From contig DATLUG010000006.1 of assembly GCA_035533215.1 (NCBI GenBank), forward strand, positions 18,393 through 82,392: 64,000 nt of DNA, given 5' to 3'. Position 1 is the stretch's first letter, and each line of letters begins with the position of its first letter. The notes under the pieces were generated by a model. The model was not told the DNA's origin and made no database searches. It was given only the letters and a program-made list of their open reading frames with translations. Shown one piece after another: positions 1 to 8,314 of this stretch. The position numbers and the translations under genes were made by a program. Source of the DNA: DAHUZL01 sp035533215 (GTDB lineage: Bacteria; Chloroflexota; Dormibacteria; Aeolococcales; Bog-877).

Positions 1-180
1 GGTCGCCGCCCGCCCGGGGTCGGCGAGGCCGAAGCCACTCGCGCCCAGCATCACGCCGCTGAAGAGGATCGCGATCCCCACCAGCTGGCCCAGGGCGTCG
101 CGGCGGGCGATGACCCCGTAGCCGCCCACGGCGACGAGGCCGGCGGCGAGGCCGAGGGCGACCGCGGCGGCCGCGGTCAC
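1..180 (-). CDS. NuoK-like complex I / antiporter-type membrane subunit (N-terminal part)
   Basis: Partial gene running off the left edge; only about 60 N-terminal residues are visible. They form one hydrophobic helix, a short loop with GVIARRDALGQLVGI, and the start of a second helix. This matches the NuoK/HyfE pattern in which a Gly-rich loop with R-R/N-x-L follows helix 1. Subunit K is a proton-channel part of membrane complex I or of hydrogenase-4-like complexes. The start is a GTG whose last two bases sit in the TGA stop of the upstream gene (GTGA), so the two genes are translationally coupled. The J-then-K order fits nuo operons. It could equally belong to a complex I-like oxidoreductase other than canonical Nuo. 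Confidence 0.55.
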   Translation of the reverse strand, partial: MTAAAAVALGLAAGLVAVGGYGVIARRDALGQLVGIAILFSGVMLGASGFGLADPGRAAT

Positions 181-764
181 GGGCGCAGCCCCCGCCGGGC
201 GGCGCGGGCGGCGGCGCGCTGGGCGGCCCGGGCCCGCTGGGCCGCGACCCGGCGCCGGTGCGCCTCGACGGCGGCGACCTCGGCCGCCTCGCGATGGTCG
301 CGGACCGCCACCGCCGCCCCGATCGCCGCCACCATCGCCACCAGCACCACCGCCAGCTCCACCGGGACGGCATAGCCGAGCAGGAGGGTGTGCCCGACCG
401 ACGGGCCGGGTCCGGGCCGATGGACCCACGCCCTCCCGGTGCTGACCCCGATGCCGACCAGCAGACCGCAGAGCCCCACCGCCGCCCCGGCGGCCGGCCC
501 CGATCGGGCCCAGCCGCGGGTCGGCTCGCCCCCCTCCGTGCCGGGATCGGCGAGCGGTGCGAGCAGGAGCAGCTGGGCCACCAGCCCCAGCAGCAGCTGG
601 GCGACCGCCACCACGACCAGCCCGGCGACGAGGAGCGCCAGCCCGAGCGCGAGCTGGCACAGCCCGAACGCCGCCAGCGTCGCACCGCGGCCCTGGCGGA
701 GGGCCGCGGTGCCGGCCGCCCCCAGCGCCACCCCGCCGAGGGCCGCCACGGCGACGGCCGTCAT
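177..764 (-). CDS. NuoJ-like membrane subunit
   Basis: About 195 aa and very hydrophobic, with roughly five membrane segments. The C-terminal helix reads HTLLLGYAVPVELAVVLVAM, resembling the 'LLxxYxxPFElagvLLlvA' signature of complex I subunit J, and the middle VVVAVAQLLLGLVAQLLLL resembles the NuoJ third helix. It ends in a strongly basic Arg/Ala tail (about 45 residues), longer than usual for NuoJ. The role would be in the membrane arm of a NADH:quinone-type proton pump. The ATG at 764 was chosen because hydrophobic sequence starts directly after it; the reading frame stays open upstream but is Arg/Pro-rich and not protein-like. It overlaps the K-like gene by 4 nt. The family call rests on pattern only. 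Confidence 0.5.
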   Translation of the reverse strand: MTAVAVAALGGVALGAAGTAALRQGRGATLAAFGLCQLALGLALLVAGLVVVAVAQLLLGLVAQLLLLAPLADPGTEGGEPTRGWARSGPAAGAAVGLCGLLVGIGVSTGRAWVHRPGPGPSVGHTLLLGYAVPVELAVVLVAMVAAIGAAVAVRDHREAAEVAAVEAHRRRVAAQRARAAQRAAARAARRGLRP

Positions 765-949
765 CGGCGGGAGCGGGGCGCGGCGCGCCGGCGACGCGCG
801 GCCGGTCGTGGCCCCGGCCGCCGGGCGGCGGGGCGCGAGAGGGCCGTCGCGCACATCCGCGCCATTGTAGGGAGGGCGGCCGGGGGCCACCGGCGGGCGA
901 CCGGGGAGGCGACGGGGGCCCCTGCCCCCCCGCGGTCCCGCCGGCCCCG

Positions 950-2446
950 TCAGCGGTCGCGGACCACCAGGCGGTCGGTGTAGGCGGCGAGGCGCCGCCG
1001 GGCCCGATCCGGCAGCGGCGCCAGCGCGGCCAGGGCCTCCGCCGACCACTCGTCGGCGAGGGCCCGGGCCGCGGCCAGCGCCCCGCTCTGCCGCACCAGC
1101 CCCACCACCTGCAGGCTGGCCGCCTCCGCCGCCGGGCCCGGGTCGGCGGCGTCGAGCCGGCGCAGGGCCGAGAGGACGTCGGCGCGAGCCGCCCCCCGCA
1201 GCGCGCAGATCAGCGGCAGGGTGCACAGCCCCTGGGCCAGGTCCAGCCCGGCCGGCTTGCCGGTCAGCAGCGGGTCGGCGAAGTCCAGGCAGTCGTCGAT
1301 CCCCTGGAACGAGAGCCCGAGGAGGTGGGCGTAGCGGAGCAGGGCGCGCCGCTGGGGCCAGGGGGTGCGGCTGAGCCGGGCCCCGGTCTCCACGCAGGCG
1401 CCCAGGAGGGCGCCGGTCTTGCCCGCCGCCACCTGCCGGTAGCCACCGAGCTGGGCGGTCCAGCGGCGGCGTCCGTCCAGCTCCCGCAGCTGGGCCTCCG
1501 CGATCCGCACCAGGGAGCGGGTGATCGCCCGGGCGATCGCGGGGTCGCCGAGGCCGCAGAGCAGCTCGGCCGATCGGCCGAGGTAGTGGTCCCCGACCGC
1601 GAGCGCTGTCAGCGCCCCGCGATCGCTGGCGACCGTCGGGGCCCCGCGGCGCGAGGCCGCCCCGTCGACCAGATCGTCGTGGCAGAGGGTGGCGGCGTGG
1701 AGGAGCTCGATGGCGGCGGCGCCGACCACGGCCCGCTCGGGGTCGTAGCGGGGCCCGACCTCAGCGGCGAGGAGGACCAGCCCGGCCCGCAGCCGCTTGC
1801 CGCCCGCCCCCAGCAGGAGCGCCATCGGGCCCGCCAGCCCCGGGGGGTCCTGGAGCAGGCGGCCGCCCAGCCATCGCTGCACCGGGTCCCGGGAGGCGCG
1901 CAGCCGGTCCAGCGCCGGGGTGTCGGCCGGGGCAGGCCCCAGGGCGGCGCCGCCGCCCGCGAGCGCCGCCCCGGCGCGCCACCACCTGGCCTGCGCCGTC
2001 CCCGGAAGCCGCGCCGCCGACGCCCCGGCGAGGCCGCAGGCGGGAAGGAGCTGGCGGGCCGCCCGGGCCGCCTCGTCGCCGGCGGCGAGGGCGCCGGCGG
2101 CCGCCGCCACCCCGCGGGCGAAGGCCGCCTGCACGACCAGGTCGGAGTGGCCCGACAGCGCCTGGGAGGCGCGGGCCAGGCAGTAGTCGCCGGCCAGGGT
2201 GGCGAGTCCGACCGGCTCCTCCCGGGTGGCGGCGGCGTGGTGCCACTCCAGCGCCCGCTCCACCAGCTCGGCGGCAGCGGCGGCGTGGACCGCGCCCGCC
2301 CCGGCCCGCTCCCCGGACGCCGCCGCCCGCAGGGTGAGCCGGGCCGGCAGGCCCAGGCTGGGGCGAGCGCGGCCGAGACCGCGGGACCAGGCGAGGCGCG
2401 ACACCACCGCCTGGGTCTCGGTCAGCATCGGCGCCGCGATCGCCAT
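950..2446 (-). CDS. Fused two-domain polyprenyl diphosphate synthase
   Basis: 498 aa, well above the usual 320-350 aa of trans-isoprenyl diphosphate synthases. Residues ~200-498 are a full catalytic domain: GGKRLR (215-220), first aspartate motif HDDLVD (DDLVD 257-261), RRG 267-269, the KTG region near 343, and second motif GIDDCLDF (DDCLD 384-388). Residues ~50-130 look like a second, degenerate copy: AAAAAELVERALEWHHAAA followed by LATLAGDYCLARA aligns with the same stretch of the active domain, but DDxxD has become HHAAA. This resembles a fusion of an inactive HepS-like partner with an active HepT-like subunit. The likely product is a menaquinone side chain or a C30-C50 carrier lipid. GGAGG precedes the ATG closely. 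Confidence 0.8.
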   Translation of the reverse strand: MAIAAPMLTETQAVVSRLAWSRGLGRARPSLGLPARLTLRAAASGERAGAGAVHAAAAAELVERALEWHHAAATREEPVGLATLAGDYCLARASQALSGHSDLVVQAAFARGVAAAAGALAAGDEAARAARQLLPACGLAGASAARLPGTAQARWWRAGAALAGGGAALGPAPADTPALDRLRASRDPVQRWLGGRLLQDPPGLAGPMALLLGAGGKRLRAGLVLLAAEVGPRYDPERAVVGAAAIELLHAATLCHDDLVDGAASRRGAPTVASDRGALTALAVGDHYLGRSAELLCGLGDPAIARAITRSLVRIAEAQLRELDGRRRWTAQLGGYRQVAAGKTGALLGACVETGARLSRTPWPQRRALLRYAHLLGLSFQGIDDCLDFADPLLTGKPAGLDLAQGLCTLPLICALRGAARADVLSALRRLDAADPGPAAEAASLQVVGLVRQSGALAAARALADEWSAEALAALAPLPDRARRRLAAYTDRLVVRDR

Positions 2447-2512
2447 CGCCCTCCATGCGACCGAACCCGGCGGCCGTGTGTCAAGTGTGCGGAGTCGGAG
2501 GGGCGGGGCGGC

Positions 2513-2812
2513 TCAGCGGCCGCGGCCGCCGGAGCCGGGCCACGCCCGCCCGAGCGCCGCCGCGCCGCCCAGCCCCACCAGCGCCGCCACCACCGCGAGA
2601 ACGAAGAGCGGGGTGGGGTGGGCGCCCCCGAGGGCGGGGACCGCGGCCACCAGGACCGTCAGCGCGACCAGCCCCAGCCATGCGATGGGTCCCGGGAGCC
2701 GGAGGCGGCCGAGGCCGGAGGCAAGGGCCCCGAGGCCGCGGTCGGGCCACCAGGCCGTGACCCCCGCCGCCGCCGCCGCCGCGACGATCGCCGCCGCCGC
2801 CGCGGCGATCAC
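2513..2812 (-). CDS. Small three-helix membrane protein
   Basis: 99 aa, starting at a GTG whose last bases form the TGA stop of the upstream gene (GTGA, 2809-2812). An Ala-rich N-terminal helix is followed by a short loop containing WWPDRGLG and two further hydrophobic segments, ending in a Gly/Arg tail. No family is recognised. The overlap with the neighbouring small membrane gene, itself coupled to mnmA, indicates a single transcript and perhaps a two-subunit membrane complex. The reading frame has the expected third-position GC bias, which supports it being real. Confidence 0.6.
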   Translation of the reverse strand: MIAAAAAAIVAAAAAAGVTAWWPDRGLGALASGLGRLRLPGPIAWLGLVALTVLVAAVPALGGAHPTPLFVLAVVAALVGLGGAAALGRAWPGSGGRGR

Positions 2813-3129
2813 CGGGTCCCGTCCTTGGTCGCGGCGACCGCCCCCAGCGGCCCGGCGGGCGCCGAGGTGGTGATCACGAAGGCGAGGAGGAGGAAGGCGA
2901 CCGTCGCCGCCAGGAGGGTGACCACCGAGACCCCGCCCGCCACCACCGGGCCCTCGCCGGCGTTCAGCTGGGCCAGCTGGGCCCCCCCCGCGACCGCCAG
3001 CGCCAGGGCCACCCCCCACAGCGCCGCGCGCCGGCGCTGCCACGCCGCCCGGACCGCCACCACCACGGCGAAGCACCCGAGGCCGGCGAAGCAGAGGAGG
3101 ACCACCCCGATGATCCAGGAGAACTTCAC
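2809..3129 (-). CDS. Small membrane protein coupled to mnmA
   Basis: 106 aa. It begins with GTG AAG TTC TCC, the GTG overlapping the mnmA stop codon (GTGA). Three hydrophobic segments (about 5-28, 38-52 and 65-88) are separated by the basic loop RAAWQRRRAALWG and by QLAQLNAGEGP. No characterised family is recognised. Both ends are overlapped by neighbours, so it is certainly co-translated with mnmA and with the next membrane protein; that context does not by itself reveal a function. Confidence 0.6.
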   Translation of the reverse strand: MKFSWIIGVVLLCFAGLGCFAVVVAVRAAWQRRRAALWGVALALAVAGGAQLAQLNAGEGPVVAGGVSVVTLLAATVAFLLLAFVITTSAPAGPLGAVAATKDGTR

Positions 3130-4331
3130 GCCGCCAGCGTGCCCCCGGCGACGACCCGGTCGCCGCGGTAGCAGACCGCCGACTGGCCGGGGGCGACCAG
3201 CGGCTCCGGCTCTTCGAACCGGACCCGGGCGCAGCCGTCCGAGCCGGGCTCCCAGGTCGCCGCCACCGCCCCGCCATGGGCGCGCAGCTGGACCTCGGCG
3301 CGGATCGGGCCGGCCGGGGGCCGGCCGTCGAGGTAGACGCACCCCTCGACGACCGCCTGGCGGACGCAGAGCGCCTCCCGCGGGCCGACCACCAGCCGGT
3401 TGTGCTGGGGGTCGAGCCGGAGCACGTACAGGGGGCGCTGCGAGGGCCCCACCGCCGAGAGCCCCAGGCCCGAGCGCTGGCCAACGGTGTATCCCGCCAG
3501 ACCGGTGTGGCCCCCGACCACGGTGCCGTCGACGCTCACGATCGGCCCCGGACGCGCCCGCGACCCCAGCCGCTGCCGCAGCCAGGCCCGGTGGTCGCCG
3601 CCGACGAAGCAGAGCTCCTGGGAGTCCGGTTTGGCAGCGACGCCGAGGCCGAGGCCGGCGGCGATCCGGCGGACCAGGACCTTCTCGACCTCGCCCAGGG
3701 GCAGGCAGACCGCGGCCAGGGTCCCCGGGCCGCAGTGGTAGAGCGTGTAGGACTGGTCCTTGCGCACATCGAGGGCGCGGTGGAGGGTGCAGCGCCCGTC
3801 CGCCCCCGCGCGCACCCTGGCGTAGTGGCCGGTGGCGAGGTGGGTGGCGCCGACCGCGCGGACCCGCTCGAGCAGGGCCGAGAACTTGATCCACTGGTTG
3901 CAGCGCACGCAGGGGTTGGGCGTCCGCCCCGAGCCGGCGGTGTCGACGAAGTCGCGCACCACCGTGTCCGCGAAGGGGCCCGAGAGGTCCAGCACGTAGT
4001 GGGCCATCCCCAGCCTGGTCGCGGCCCGCCGCGCGTCCTCGACGGCGTCCACCGAGCAGCAGCCGCCGCCGTCGGTGGGGACCTCGCCCCACAGCCGCAT
4101 GGTGACGCCGAAGGCGGGCAGCCCGGCGGCCACCACCAGGGCGGCGGCCACCGCGCTGTCCACCCCACCGCTCATCGCCACCGCGACGACGCTGCCCGCC
4201 GGCAGCCGGCGACCGCCGACGGTCTGCGGCCGGATCGGGCGGCCGCCGGCGCGGGCCGCCGCCCGGGCGATCGCGGCGGCCGCGAGCGGGGCCGCGCGGC
4301 GGCCGCCCGGCCGCTCAGACGGCGAGGTCAC
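3126..4331 (-). CDS. mnmA: tRNA-specific 2-thiouridylase MnmA
   Basis: 401 aa. MnmA adenylates U34 of tRNA-Lys/Glu/Gln and inserts sulfur. The ATP pyrophosphatase loop SGGVDS is at residues 54-59; the catalytic cysteine lies in PNPCVRCNQWIKF, and the persulfide cysteine in DSQELCFVGGDH; GHYAR and the C-terminal beta-barrel are present. The GTG at 4331 is chosen because it lies inside the end of the NIL gene (17-nt overlap). It gives a ~50-residue Arg/Ala-rich N-terminal extension before the core; a later start is possible. Lying downstream of a MoaD-type sulfur carrier and a NIL protein, it forms a sulfur-handling group. A TATACT box upstream of the MoaD gene probably drives all three. Confidence 0.93.
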   Translation of the reverse strand: MTSPSERPGGRRAAPLAAAAIARAAARAGGRPIRPQTVGGRRLPAGSVVAVAMSGGVDSAVAAALVVAAGLPAFGVTMRLWGEVPTDGGGCCSVDAVEDARRAATRLGMAHYVLDLSGPFADTVVRDFVDTAGSGRTPNPCVRCNQWIKFSALLERVRAVGATHLATGHYARVRAGADGRCTLHRALDVRKDQSYTLYHCGPGTLAAVCLPLGEVEKVLVRRIAAGLGLGVAAKPDSQELCFVGGDHRAWLRQRLGSRARPGPIVSVDGTVVGGHTGLAGYTVGQRSGLGLSAVGPSQRPLYVLRLDPQHNRLVVGPREALCVRQAVVEGCVYLDGRPPAGPIRAEVQLRAHGGAVAATWEPGSDGCARVRFEEPEPLVAPGQSAVCYRGDRVVAGGTLAA

Positions 4332-4554
4332 CCTCGACCGGGTCGACCCGGACGCCGAGCTCCTCGCAGAAGCGGAGCCCGCGGTCGATCTCGTCCGGCT
4401 CACCCAGGACCTCCAGCATCACCCAGCCCTCGTCGCGGCTGACATCCGCCCGGCGGATGTTGGTGACCACGCTGAACTCGTGGCCCAGCCGATGGATGAC
4501 GGGCTCGCCGACCAGGTCCGGCGAGAAGTGGAGGGTCACCCGGCGCCGGGCCAA
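4315..4554 (-). CDS. NIL-domain (ferredoxin-like fold) small protein
   Basis: About 79 aa matching the NIL domain, the small ACT-like module found C-terminal to methionine importer ATPases and in some ferredoxins. The lines RRVTLHFSPDLVGEPVIHRL, then VVTNIRRADVSRDEGWVMLEVLGE, then a final helix ending GVRVDPVEGD follow the family pattern. The stand-alone form is often found beside sulfur-transfer genes. The start is uncertain: TTG at 4554 gives MARRRVTLHF and lies 4 nt after the MoaD stop; the GTG at 4539 would shorten it by five residues. The end overlaps mnmA. It probably binds a small sulfur-containing ligand or regulates its neighbours; that role is inference. Confidence 0.75.
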   Translation of the reverse strand: MARRRVTLHFSPDLVGEPVIHRLGHEFSVVTNIRRADVSRDEGWVMLEVLGEPDEIDRGLRFCEELGVRVDPVEGDLAV

Positions 4555-4558
4555 CGGG

Positions 4559-4837
4559 TCAGCCGCCCCCGGCGACCGCCGGCACGATCGAGAGGTCGTC
4601 CCCGTCGACGAGGGCAGTGCCGAGCCCATCCGCGAACCGGATGTCCTCGTCGTTGCGGTAGAGGCTGACGAACGGCTTCAGCTGGCCGTCCGGCTCGTGG
4701 AGCCTGGCGGCGAAGCCCGGGTAGCGCCCGTCCAGGTTGCTGAGCGCCTCGGCCACGGTCCCGCCGTCGATCTCCACCTCGGCGGCGCCGCCGGTCAGGC
4801 TGCGCAGGGGTCCCGGCACCCTGACCGTCACCGCCAC
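4559..4837 (-). CDS. MoaD/ThiS-family sulfur carrier protein (CysO-like candidate)
   Basis: 92 aa, beta-grasp ubiquitin-like. It starts VAVTVRVPGPLRSLTGG and ends SIVPAVAGGG; the terminal Gly-Gly is the site that is adenylated and turned into a thiocarboxylate. LKPFVSLYRNDEDIRF and TALVDGDDLSIVPAVAGG fit the family. GTG at 4837 has GAGGAG nine bases upstream. Such carriers deliver sulfur for molybdopterin, thiamin, thiouridine or cysteine. No moa or thi genes are nearby, whereas mnmA, threonine synthase and (19 kb away) a CysM-Mec pair are, so a CysO-like role in cysteine synthesis is the most attractive reading. No adenylating E1-like enzyme (MoeB/ThiF type) is encoded in the window. Confidence 0.85.
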   Translation of the reverse strand: MAVTVRVPGPLRSLTGGAAEVEIDGGTVAEALSNLDGRYPGFAARLHEPDGQLKPFVSLYRNDEDIRFADGLGTALVDGDDLSIVPAVAGGG

Positions 4838-4850
4838 CGCGAACGACTCC

Positions 4851-6182
4851 TCACGAGGTCGAAGTATAGGGGCGATCCGCACGGGGCCGAGGCGCGCCCC
4901 GGAGCGCGCCCGCGGCGGCACGGCCGGCGCGCTCGCCGCTCACGACGGCGCCCTCGATGGTGGGATTGACCAGGTAGTCGCCGGCGAGCACCACCGGCAT
5001 GACGCCGCGGCCGGCCGCCAGCCGCCGCCGCTCGTCGAGGCTGGCGGCGAGCCGGCGGTAGTGGCCGGGGGCGAACAGGGTCACCGCCTGCGGCCATCCC
5101 CAGCTGAGGCCGGCCGCCGCGGTCCCGGGGTCGAGCCGCCCCGCCGTGCGGGCGTGCAGGAGCACGGCGAGCCGCTCCTGCGCCGGCGGCGGCAGCGGTC
5201 CCGCCTCGGCGCCGGGGCCGAGGACGTGGTCGGCAAGCTCCGCCCACGCCGCCGCGGCGACCAGCCGGCGCCCGTCGCCGCCCCCAGCCGCGACGAGGAG
5301 CGGGCCCCCGCCGTCGTCCCACCGCCAGCCGGCGGCCCCCGGGCCCGGCACCTCGCAGACGAGGCGGACGAGGCGCGAGTGGGCGACCTCCCGGAGCAGG
5401 CGCCGGAGCTCCCCGGCGGCCGGCAGGCTCGGACCGAGGAGGCGGAGCGTCTCGCCCGCGGGGGCGGCCAGGATCAGCGCCGCCCCGCGCCAGCGCGACC
5501 CGTCCGCGCACAGGACCTCGGCGCCGCCGGACGCCGCCGCTCGGACCGCGACCGCCCGGCCCGCCGGGCCCACCACGACCGGGAGCGCCGCGGCGAGGCG
5601 GCGCGGCAGCTGCCCGAGGCCGCCGCTGAGGCGGAGCGGCCGGGCCCGCCAGACCAGCCGACCGGCCAGCAGCATCAGCGCCCGGCTCATCGACTCGGCC
5701 GGGCTGAAGGCGTTCCACTCGAACGCCGGGCGGACCGCGTCGCGGAGGAAGCGCTCGCCCAGGCGGCGCCGCGCGTAGGCGGCGATGGACTCGGTGTCGA
5801 GGGGGGCGAGACGCTCCGGCTCCGCCAGCCTGAGCCGGGGGAGGCTGGAGAGGACGTCGGCGGCGCAGAGGACCAGGCCGCCCAGCTCCCGTCCGCGCAG
5901 GGGCCACCGGGCGGCGGGAGCGGTCGGCGCCCGGAGCTGGCCACCGAGCCCGAGCCGGTCCAGCCAGGCCCGGGTGCGGCGGTAGAACGGGTAGCAGTGG
6001 CCGGCGCCGAGCTCGACCACCGGGCCGGCCGGACCGCCGAGGGGAACGCTGAGGCACCGGCCCCCGACCCGCCCCGCCTCCAGGACCACGACCTCCCGCC
6101 CGAGGTCACGGACCACGGTGGCGGCGACCAGGCCGGCGACGCCCGCGCCGACGACCACCACCGGCACCGGGCGGGGCTCCAC
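4851..6182 (-). CDS. FAD-dependent amine-oxidase-type oxidoreductase (protoporphyrinogen oxidase-like)
   Basis: About 443 aa. The N terminus carries the Rossmann FAD motif VVVVGAGVAGLVAATVVRDLGREVVVLEA followed by GRVGGRC, typical of the protoporphyrinogen oxidase / phytoene desaturase / flavin amine oxidase clan. A C-terminal FAD-contact stretch VLAGDYLVNPTIEGAVVSGERAG is present. The substrate cannot be named. GTG at 6182 is used as start; the frame also opens with a CTG whose bases overlap the threonine synthase stop (CTGA), which is an alternative. The gene follows thrC by 29 nt and ends just before the moaD promoter. Confidence 0.8.
   Translation of the reverse strand: MEPRPVPVVVVGAGVAGLVAATVVRDLGREVVVLEAGRVGGRCLSVPLGGPAGPVVELGAGHCYPFYRRTRAWLDRLGLGGQLRAPTAPAARWPLRGRELGGLVLCAADVLSSLPRLRLAEPERLAPLDTESIAAYARRRLGERFLRDAVRPAFEWNAFSPAESMSRALMLLAGRLVWRARPLRLSGGLGQLPRRLAAALPVVVGPAGRAVAVRAAASGGAEVLCADGSRWRGAALILAAPAGETLRLLGPSLPAAGELRRLLREVAHSRLVRLVCEVPGPGAAGWRWDDGGGPLLVAAGGGDGRRLVAAAAWAELADHVLGPGAEAGPLPPPAQERLAVLLHARTAGRLDPGTAAAGLSWGWPQAVTLFAPGHYRRLAASLDERRRLAAGRGVMPVVLAGDYLVNPTIEGAVVSGERAGRAAAGALRGAPRPRADRPYTSTS
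4863..4868 (-). promoter_or_regulatory. Probable -10 box for the moaD-NIL-mnmA operon
   Basis: On the minus strand TATACT lies 25 bases upstream of the moaD GTG, followed by a short leader that contains GAGGAG. The box sits between the end of the upstream FAD gene and the operon, in one of the few AT-containing spots of the region. No clear -35 box is seen. Confidence 0.45.
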
Positions 6183-6211
6183 CGCGGCGGGCGGCTGGGC
6201 CCCGGCGGCGG

Positions 6212-7495
<1,284 letters not shown>

Positions 7496-7529
7496 GCGGC
7501 GGTCCTGGGGGCGGGCGGGGCGGGCCTGA

Positions 7530-8264
7530 TCATGTCGATGGTGCCCCGAGTGTACGGGGGCCGACCGGCGCCGACGGCTCGTCCGGGACCGCCGGCAGGG
7601 TGAGCCGCCAGGCCGGCCGCGGGGGCGGCTCCAGCTCCCCGGCGACGAGGGCGTCGTGGACGAGCTGGGACCACGACTCGAGCTGCAGGTAGCGGCTGCG
7701 CACCGCCGGCGGCGGCAGCACCTCCCCCTCCAGCTTGCGCCGCTCGCGGACCGCGACCACGGCGGCGCCCGCCTCCACCAGCAGGACCAGGCCCAGGTGG
7801 ACCCGGCCCACGGCGGCGGTGTCGTCCTTGAGCAGGCCGACCAGGGTCGCCGGGACCGGCACCGCGCAGACCACCTCCTCGCGCCACTCCCTCACCGTCC
7901 CCGCCACCACCGGGTCGCCGCCCCCATCGGCGTCCTGCCGGTTGATGTGACCACCCACCCCGAGCGTGTACTGGTGGCGCAGGCGCGCCTCGCTGGAGGC
8001 GGTCAGCCGGCGCATCACCAGCAGCCCCTGGTCCGACCGCACCACCATATGGGGGATGATCTGCTGCCAGCTGGGGTCCTCCTCGACGTCGGCGCGGGGG
8101 CGGAACTCGCCCGCGCCCGCGATCGCGCGGAGGGCCTCCGCCAGCCCCGCCGTGCGCACCCCGTGCCAGGTGCCGTCGGGCAGGAGCTCGCGCCGGGCCA
8201 CGACCAGCACCGCCTCCCGCCCGGCGGCCCCCGGGCGAAGCGGACCGCGGACGGCGGCTGGCAT
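7530..8264 (-). CDS. Nudix-like protein (predicted phosphoesterase)
   Basis: About 244 aa. The central GVGGHINRQDADGGGDPVVAG then TVREWREEVV resembles a Nudix box (GG...REWxEE), embedded in a longer protein with SDQGLLVMRRLTASSEARL and HLGLVLLVEA, the pattern seen in 'NUDIX family phosphoesterase' annotations. The usual first glutamate of GX5E is not present in the normal place, so hydrolase activity is uncertain. ATG at 8264 is preferred because it avoids overlap with the divergent flavoprotein gene and has TATCCT eight bases upstream; a longer frame reaches 8321. The C-terminal 60 residues are Pro-rich. Confidence 0.65.
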   Translation of the reverse strand: MPAAVRGPLRPGAAGREAVLVVARRELLPDGTWHGVRTAGLAEALRAIAGAGEFRPRADVEEDPSWQQIIPHMVVRSDQGLLVMRRLTASSEARLRHQYTLGVGGHINRQDADGGGDPVVAGTVREWREEVVCAVPVPATLVGLLKDDTAAVGRVHLGLVLLVEAGAAVVAVRERRKLEGEVLPPPAVRSRYLQLESWSQLVHDALVAGELEPPPRPAWRLTLPAVPDEPSAPVGPRTLGAPST

Positions 8265-8314
8265 CGCAGGCCAGGATACGGGCGCCGTCGCCGCCGGCCC
8301 GGCGGTCTGACCCG

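Noticed and set aside
557..3889. A 1110-codon open frame on the plus strand and many other long antisense frames
   Set aside because: High GC content removes stop codons from shadow frames; the translation is Arg/Pro/Gly-rich and the opposite strand encodes clear proteins (polyprenyl synthase, MnmA).
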